Below are positions 58,943 through 64,000 of a stretch of 64,000 nt of DNA, one piece after another. Position 1 is the stretch's first letter; each line of letters opens with the position of its first letter. Source of the stretch: Clostridium lundense DSM 17049 (GTDB lineage: Bacteria; Bacillota; Clostridia; Clostridiales; Clostridiaceae); the NCBI RefSeq assembly GCF_000619945.1, contig NZ_JHVC01000001.1, forward strand, positions 558,001-622,000, in the 5' to 3' direction. Position numbers and translations under genes: made by a program. A model generated the notes under the pieces. It ran no database searches, was not told where the DNA came from, and saw only the letters and a program-made list of their open reading frames with translations.

Positions 58943-60770
58943 ATATGAACTCTTAGAGAAAATTGGAGAAGGTGGCATGGCAGAAGTATATAAGGCAAGA
59001 TGTCATCTCCTTAACAGATATGTGGCTGTTAAAGTGTTAAAAGAAGAGTTTTCTAGAGATAGTCAATTTGTTGAAAAATTTAAAAGAGAGGCAACAGCAG
59101 CAGCTAGTCTTTCAGATAATAATATAGTTAATATATACGATGTAGGTTCTCAAGATGAAATAAATTATATAGTTATGGAATATGTAAAAGGAAGAACCTT
59201 AAAAGAGGTTATTAGATTAAAAAATAGATTAGAAGTTGAAGAATCAGTAAATATAGCTATACAAATAGCAAAAGCACTGCAATGTGCCCATAGAAATAAT
59301 ATTATACATAGAGATATTAAGCCTCATAACATTTTAGTTACAGAAGAAGGCATAGTAAAGGTTACTGATTTTGGCATAGCTAAGGCTGCTAATTCAGTGA
59401 CTATAACAAATACAGATAAAGTGATCGGATCTGCACACTATTTTTCTCCAGAACAGGCAAAGGGTAGTTTTGTAGATTGTAGAACTGATATATATTCTTT
59501 GGGTATAGTTATGTATGAGATGGTTACAGGGAGAGTACCATATGATGCAGATAGCCCTGTATCTGTAGCATTGAAACATATACAAGAACCAGTAGTACCA
59601 CCTATACAATTAAATTTATCTCTTCCAAGTAATTTTAATAGTGTAATTTTAAAGTGTATAGAAAAAGAACCTATTAGAAGGTACCAAGATATCAAAAGTC
59701 TACTTGAAGATTTAGATAAGGTAAAAAATAATGAAGAAGTAGATGTAAAAGTTCCTAACTATTATGATGATAGAACACAAATAATGGATGCTGTAAAGGT
59801 AAAAACTAAGAATAATAATGAAGATGAATATATTGATGAAGATGATTTTGAAGAAGAGGAATTTGAAAAGGGATCTATAGATAATAAAAAGAAGAAAATG
59901 ATAGCTATAGCTACGGCAATAATACTTGTAATAGCTGTAGGATTTGCTTCAGGGTATATTATATACAATAAAATATCACCTAATGGAAAAGCTTCAGCTC
60001 AGACGGTAACTATACCTGATATAGTTGGAAAAAGTAAAGAGGAAGCAAAAAAATTAGTAGAAGAGAAGAATTTAAAGTTTGTAGTTGGTAGCACTGAAAA
60101 AAGCGATAGAGCAGAAGGTACTGTAATAAGTTGTTTTCCAAATTCAGGTACTCAAGTAAAAGCTAATTCCGAGGTTAGAGTAATAGTTAGTTCTGGTGTG
60201 GATAAACAAATAGTTCCAGATTTAAAAACTATAGATTTAGAAGTGGCTAAAGATATTTTAAAGAGATACAATTTAAAACTTGGAAATGTTACAGAGGCAT
60301 ATGATGATAATATAGCTAAGAATTGTGTAATAAGCCAAAGCCCGGATAAGGATAATAAAGTAGAAGCCAATTCTTCTGTAGATGTAGTAATAAGTAAAGG
60401 ACCTAAAATAACATATGCTACAGTACCAAGTTTAAATGGTAAAACTTTAGAGGAAGCTAGAACTTTACTCTCTAATTCAAATTTAAAATTAGGAACATCA
60501 AAGTCAGTAGAAACTTCAGATAAGAGCTTAGATGGAAAGATATTTGAACAAAATATAGAAGGTAACACCAAGGTAACAGAGGGTACAGCAGTTAATGTAA
60601 CTTATTATGTATATAAAGAAGAAAAGCCTAATGAAGGAAACGAAGATGGCAATAAACCTAATGATGGAAACACAGAGGGAGATACTAGCACTAACGGCAA
60701 TAAAAATGATGAAAATAAAAATAATAATGAAAATCAACAAAATAGCACAGGTACAAAAAATAATCAATAA
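58917..60770 (+). CDS. prkC: PASTA-domain serine/threonine kinase (PrkC/Stk)
   Basis: 617 residues from ATG 58917 (GGAGAG upstream, inside stp). Kinase domain about 1-270: GEGGMAEVYKA, AVKVLK, HRDIKPHN, VTDFGIAKA, SPEQAKG. A linker with acidic DED/EEE, one TM (about 334-354), then three extracellular PASTA domains (about 366-570, each 'VPDxxG..EEA...L' type) and an Asn/Gly/Glu-rich tail. PASTA domains bind muropeptides; the Bacillus relative triggers spore germination. Eukaryotic-like kinase of the cell envelope. Confidence 0.96.
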   Translation: MIGTLLGNRYELLEKIGEGGMAEVYKARCHLLNRYVAVKVLKEEFSRDSQFVEKFKREATAAASLSDNNIVNIYDVGSQDEINYIVMEYVKGRTLKEVIRLKNRLEVEESVNIAIQIAKALQCAHRNNIIHRDIKPHNILVTEEGIVKVTDFGIAKAANSVTITNTDKVIGSAHYFSPEQAKGSFVDCRTDIYSLGIVMYEMVTGRVPYDADSPVSVALKHIQEPVVPPIQLNLSLPSNFNSVILKCIEKEPIRRYQDIKSLLEDLDKVKNNEEVDVKVPNYYDDRTQIMDAVKVKTKNNNEDEYIDEDDFEEEEFEKGSIDNKKKKMIAIATAIILVIAVGFASGYIIYNKISPNGKASAQTVTIPDIVGKSKEEAKKLVEEKNLKFVVGSTEKSDRAEGTVISCFPNSGTQVKANSEVRVIVSSGVDKQIVPDLKTIDLEVAKDILKRYNLKLGNVTEAYDDNIAKNCVISQSPDKDNKVEANSSVDVVISKGPKITYATVPSLNGKTLEEARTLLSNSNLKLGTSKSVETSDKSLDGKIFEQNIEGNTKVTEGTAVNVTYYVYKEEKPNEGNEDGNKPNDGNTEGDTSTNGNKNDENKNNNENQQNSTGTKNNQ

Positions 60771-60802
60771 AATAAGTTAGTTGTTTATAACCAGGAGGTA
60801 TT

Positions 60803-61669
60803 ATGCAAGGTATTATTGTAAAAGGTATAGGTGGATTTTATTATGTTAAAGTTGAAGATGAAGTTATAGAATGTAAAGCTAGGGGTAAGTTCAGGCACAA
60901 TGAACTTACCCCTATGGTAGGTGATAAGGTACAAATTACAGTAAATAATGGGAAAGGAACAATAGATAAAATATATGAAAGGCATAATATGCTTATTAGA
61001 CCTTCAGTAGCAAATATAACACAGGCTTTAGTAGTATTTGCTCTTAGAAATCCTGATATTAATGAAGATTTATTAAATAGGTTTATAATGCTTTGCGAAT
61101 ATAATGATATAAAAGCAGTAGTTTGTTTTAATAAAACAGATTTACTTGAAGATCCACAAATGGAAGAAGTAGTTTCTATGATTAAAAGTGCGGGTTATGA
61201 ATGTATATTTCTAAATGCAAAACAAGGTATTGGCATTGATGAAATTAGGGAAAAGTTAAAAGATAATGTTACAGTACTTTGTGGGCCATCAGGAGTAGGA
61301 AAGTCTACTATTTTGAATAATTTAGCAGGAAGAGATATCATGGAAACAGGAAATATAAGCGAAAAGCTAAAAAGAGGAAAGCATACTACAAGGCATAGTG
61401 AACTTATAGAAGTGGAAGAAGGCTTTTTAGTTGACACTCCAGGATTTTCATCTTTAAATACTGATTTTATAGAAAAAGAGGATGTTCAATCGTGTTTCCC
61501 AGAGATTTTACAGTATGCTTATGGATGCAAATTTACAGGATGTCTTCATTATAAAGAGCCTAAGTGTGCTGTAAAGGAAGCTGTAGAGGAAGGAAAAATT
61601 CATAAAAAGAGATATGATTTTTACATTAGAGTTATAGAAGAAAAGACAAAAGGGAGGAATAACAAGTGA
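60803..61669 (+). CDS. rsgA: Ribosome small-subunit-dependent GTPase A
   Basis: 288 residues, circularly permuted GTPase: OB-fold N-terminus, G4 CFNKTDLL before G1 GPSGVGKSTILN, then G3 DTPGFSS; C-terminal zinc motif CKFTGCLHYKEPKCAV. Aids 30S maturation. Its last four bases overlap rpe. GGAGG upstream. Confidence 0.96.
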   Translation: MQGIIVKGIGGFYYVKVEDEVIECKARGKFRHNELTPMVGDKVQITVNNGKGTIDKIYERHNMLIRPSVANITQALVVFALRNPDINEDLLNRFIMLCEYNDIKAVVCFNKTDLLEDPQMEEVVSMIKSAGYECIFLNAKQGIGIDEIREKLKDNVTVLCGPSGVGKSTILNNLAGRDIMETGNISEKLKRGKHTTRHSELIEVEEGFLVDTPGFSSLNTDFIEKEDVQSCFPEILQYAYGCKFTGCLHYKEPKCAVKEAVEEGKIHKKRYDFYIRVIEEKTKGRNNK

Positions 61670-62319
61670 TAAAAATAGCACCATCAATATTATCAGCAGA
61701 TTTTTCAAAATTAGGAGAAGAGGTTAAAGCATTAGAAGTATGTAATGCAGATGTAATACACATAGATGTAATGGATGGAATGTTTGTTCCTAATATATCC
61801 TTTGGAATTCCAGTAATAAAAAGTATAAGAAAAGTTACAAAGTTACCTTTTGATGTACATTTGATGATAGAGGAACCAGGAAGATATATTGAGGACTTTG
61901 TAAAGGCAGGAGCAGATATAATTACAATCCATTATGAAGCAGATAAACATATAGATAGAACTATAAATTATATTAAAAGTTTTGGAGTAAAAGCTGCTGT
62001 AGCGTTAAATCCAGGCACTCCAGTAAGTGTATTAAAGGATGTAATACCTTCCTTAGATATGGTGTTAATAATGTCTGTAAATCCAGGCTTTGGAGGACAA
62101 AAATATATAAGTTATGCTCTCAATAAAATAAAAGAAGTTAATGAACTAAAAGAGAAGTATAATAAGAACCTTATTATTGAAGTAGATGGAGGAATAGATA
62201 TACATAATATAAAAGAAGTGGTGGAAAGTGGGGCAGAGTTTATAGTAGCAGGATCTGCAGTATTTAAAAATGGGGATATAAAAGAAAATATTATGAATTT
62301 AAAAGAGGCTATAAAATGA
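61666..62319 (+). CDS. rpe: Ribulose-phosphate 3-epimerase
   Basis: 217-residue TIM barrel: APSILSADFSKLGEEV, VIHIDVMDGMFVPN, PFDVHLMIEEP, MSVNPGFGGQ, and EVDGGI. Interconverts ribulose-5-P and xylulose-5-P. GTG start overlapping rsgA by 4 nt; its stop overlaps thiN by 4 nt. Confidence 0.95.
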   Translation: MIKIAPSILSADFSKLGEEVKALEVCNADVIHIDVMDGMFVPNISFGIPVIKSIRKVTKLPFDVHLMIEEPGRYIEDFVKAGADIITIHYEADKHIDRTINYIKSFGVKAAVALNPGTPVSVLKDVIPSLDMVLIMSVNPGFGGQKYISYALNKIKEVNELKEKYNKNLIIEVDGGIDIHNIKEVVESGAEFIVAGSAVFKNGDIKENIMNLKEAIK

Positions 62320-62951
62320 AGGCACTAGTACTTTCAGGAGGAAATCCTCCACCTTATGACTTAATTAAGGAAGAGATACGGAAGTGTAATATATTAATTT
62401 CTGCGGATAGTGGTGCTAATATATTATATGAATATAGGATAAAACCAAATGTAATGCTTGGAGATTTTGATTCTATAGACGAGAAAATATTAAAGTATTA
62501 TGAAAATGAAAATGTAACAATAGAAAAGTTTCCCGCCGAAAAAGATTTCACTGATTCCTACGGTGCGTTGGAAAAAGCTGTGGAATTAGGTGCAAAAGAA
62601 ATCGGATTTTTAGGTTGTACAGGTAGTAGAATAGATCATATGTTGGGAAATATAGGATTATTACTTACATGTTTGGAGTTAGGAGTAAAATGTTACATTA
62701 GAGATGAAAATAATTTAATAAGATTAGTGGATGAGCCTATCACCATAGAAAAAGAAGGATATACATACTTTTCCTTGATTGGTTATGGTGGAGGTGTAAA
62801 AGGTATAACTATAACAGGAGCTAAATATCCTTTAAAAGATTACAACTTAAGATTAGGAGAATCTTTGGGAGTATCTAATGAAATTCTGGAAGATAGTGCT
62901 ACAATAGACTTTAGAGAAGGACTTTTATTAGTAATACAAAGTAAAGACTAA
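62316..62951 (+). CDS. thiN: Thiamine pyrophosphokinase
   Basis: 211 residues: SADSGANILYEYRIKPN, MLGDFDSID, FPAEKDFTDSYGALE, GCTGSRIDHMLGN. Converts thiamine to TPP, the ligand of the riboswitch upstream of thiD at 21371. Last gene of the rpe-thiN end of the operon. Confidence 0.95.
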   Translation: MKALVLSGGNPPPYDLIKEEIRKCNILISADSGANILYEYRIKPNVMLGDFDSIDEKILKYYENENVTIEKFPAEKDFTDSYGALEKAVELGAKEIGFLGCTGSRIDHMLGNIGLLLTCLELGVKCYIRDENNLIRLVDEPITIEKEGYTYFSLIGYGGGVKGITITGAKYPLKDYNLRLGESLGVSNEILEDSATIDFREGLLLVIQSKD

Positions 62952-63023
62952 CGAAAGTTAATAGTTAATAATGAAAATTGAAGAATAAAGAAGGCTTTTT
63001 TTCACTAAGCTGCAGAAAAGCTT

Positions 63024-63098
63024 AAATAATAAAGAATAAATAACAATCTTGTAAAAGTATTTTGTATTGATAATATTTATTCTTTATTATTTTTTTTG
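63024..63098 (+). terminator. Terminator at the end of the housekeeping operon
   Basis: A 19-bp perfect AT-rich stem (63024-63042 with 63074-63092), 31-nt loop, followed by eight T. Confidence 0.85.
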
Positions 63099-63173
63099 CA
63101 TAAAATTAAATTACATATTTATCCATGATTTAATGCTATAATTAAGGTATATAATAGGGGGAAGGGGTATGTT

Positions 63174-63998
63174 ATGAGTTTAAATAAAAAACATGCAGCT
63201 ATAGGAATAGTATTGTTGATAATTACTTGGGTAGGAAATGTCTTTTACTATAAAAAACATGTATTAAAAGAGCCTATATTTCTTAAGCATTATTACCATA
63301 TTACAAAAGAAAATAGTGATTTTAAATTATACTATATTGAAAACATAAATTCTAAAGAAAATATAAATAATATTGTATTTCCCGAAGTTGGGGAGGAACA
63401 TATAGAGTTTTATAAGTATAGTGATAATACCAACAAGCGATATTACCAAATGAAGAGTGTAGGTATAAATATTTATAAGGATGATTCAGCAAAAATTTTA
63501 GAGAAATATGAAAATAAGGTTATTACTAATGTAAAAGTAGAATTTTCTAGTGGTAGGGTTATGAATGTGGATATAGGCAAAATATATCTATGTAGTGATA
63601 ATGAAGGAAAAGATGTTTTATTTACTCGTAAGAGTTCATATTCAGATAGTAGTAGTGGGTATGATTCCTTTATTATAGATAAGAATATAAAAATAAAAGC
63701 TATTTGCTCAAAATTCCCTGAGATCACAAATGATATATTACAGGTAAATAAAGAATCATTAAAGAATATTAAATTTCCTATAACATTGAAAACAGGAGAT
63801 AAATTAGACATTAAATATAAATTCAAATTTAATAAGGATGATATAAGAAAAAACTATTTATATAGATTTCCACTGAATATTATTATTGGGGATTCTAAAG
63901 AAAGCAAAGTATTCTATTCACGTTATGTTAACTATTGTCCTCAATTCTTAGATGAGATTGATGTTAATTCTTTAATCAATGATAAGGAGAGGAAGTAA
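63174..63998 (+). CDS. Membrane-anchored protein of unknown function
   Basis: 274 residues: one N-terminal TM (about 8-26, IGIVLLIITWVGNVF), then a large extracytoplasmic domain rich in Lys, Asn and Ile with beta-type strands (NNIVFPEVGEEHIEFYKYS, VKVEFSSGRVMNVDIGKIYL). No family recognised. ATG with GGGGGAAGGGG upstream; the stop lies two bases before the window ends, so any downstream partner is not visible. Confidence 0.75.
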   Translation: MSLNKKHAAIGIVLLIITWVGNVFYYKKHVLKEPIFLKHYYHITKENSDFKLYYIENINSKENINNIVFPEVGEEHIEFYKYSDNTNKRYYQMKSVGINIYKDDSAKILEKYENKVITNVKVEFSSGRVMNVDIGKIYLCSDNEGKDVLFTRKSSYSDSSSGYDSFIIDKNIKIKAICSKFPEITNDILQVNKESLKNIKFPITLKTGDKLDIKYKFKFNKDDIRKNYLYRFPLNIIIGDSKESKVFYSRYVNYCPQFLDEIDVNSLINDKERK

Positions 63999-64000
63999 GA

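Noticed and set aside
1..64000. CRISPR arrays, tRNA/rRNA genes, insertion sequences, prophage or toxin-antitoxin loci
   Set aside because: I looked for regularly spaced repeats, tRNA-like cloverleaves, transposase motifs and phage gene runs on both strands and found none I could support.

Overview
The window is AT-rich, has short intergenic spacers and strong AGGAGG-type ribosome binding sites, and carries many spore-related genes (two GH18 cortex-type enzymes, a SpoIIP-like amidase, an alpha/beta SASP, a coat-like protein). Its housekeeping order yicC-remA-gmk-rpoZ-coaBC-priA-def-fmt-Zn peptidase-rsmB-rlmN-stp-prkC-rsgA-rpe-thiN is typical of Clostridium sensu stricto. I cannot name the species from sequence alone. 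I see no tRNA, rRNA, CRISPR array, prophage or insertion sequence.

Layout. 1-3.4 kb: biotin cluster bioY(partial)-bioB-bioD-bioA; bioA lacks about 52 residues. 3.5-9.0 kb: DUF1445 protein, Nudix hydrolase, LysM-GH18 spore enzyme, ABC exporter pair. 9.0-14.8 kb: a structured leader, a MacB/FtsX-type ABC transporter and an OmpR-type two-component system, together resembling a peptide or envelope-stress resistance module. 14.9-19.1 kb: NSS amino-acid symporter, tiny basic protein, zinc-ribbon protein, methyltransferase, SpoIIP-like amidase, YmaF-like His-rich protein. 19.3-21.5 kb (minus strand): TPP riboswitch controlling thiD, a HAD phosphatase and a Nudix hydrolase. 21.7-31.5 kb: accessory genes, several of them broken: an ECF sigma gene reduced to 21 codons beside its intact anti-sigma gene, and a glycosyltransferase fused in frame to the DNA-binding half of a response regulator and followed by a decayed histidine kinase. 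32-35 kb: Fur-box-controlled ferrous iron operon. 35.2-37.1 kb: two riboswitch-controlled genes in tandem (yjdF motif with yjdF; adenine riboswitch with add). 37.3-43.2 kb: APC permease with an amidohydrolase, and trkA-trkH potassium uptake. 43.3-46.7 kb: an archipelago of tiny genes that looks spore-related (SASP, SASP-like protein, repeat-rich coat-like protein, several Lys-rich micro-proteins), most closed by their own hairpin. 46.8-64 kb: a PLP aminotransferase, the conserved housekeeping operon and a final membrane-anchored unknown.

The most notable signals are (i) repeated in-frame internal deletions (bioA, ECF sigma gene, glycosyltransferase/response-regulator fusion, probably the adjacent kinase), suggesting ongoing gene loss by deletion between short repeats; (ii) three recognisable riboswitches, of which the yjdF element contains a 7-nt anti-Shine-Dalgarno and the adenine element is followed by two further unexplained hairpins; (iii) an unidentified two-hairpin leader before the ABC/two-component module; and (iv) the cluster of undescribed micro-proteins around the SASP gene. 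All family assignments come from motifs read by eye; no database search was possible.
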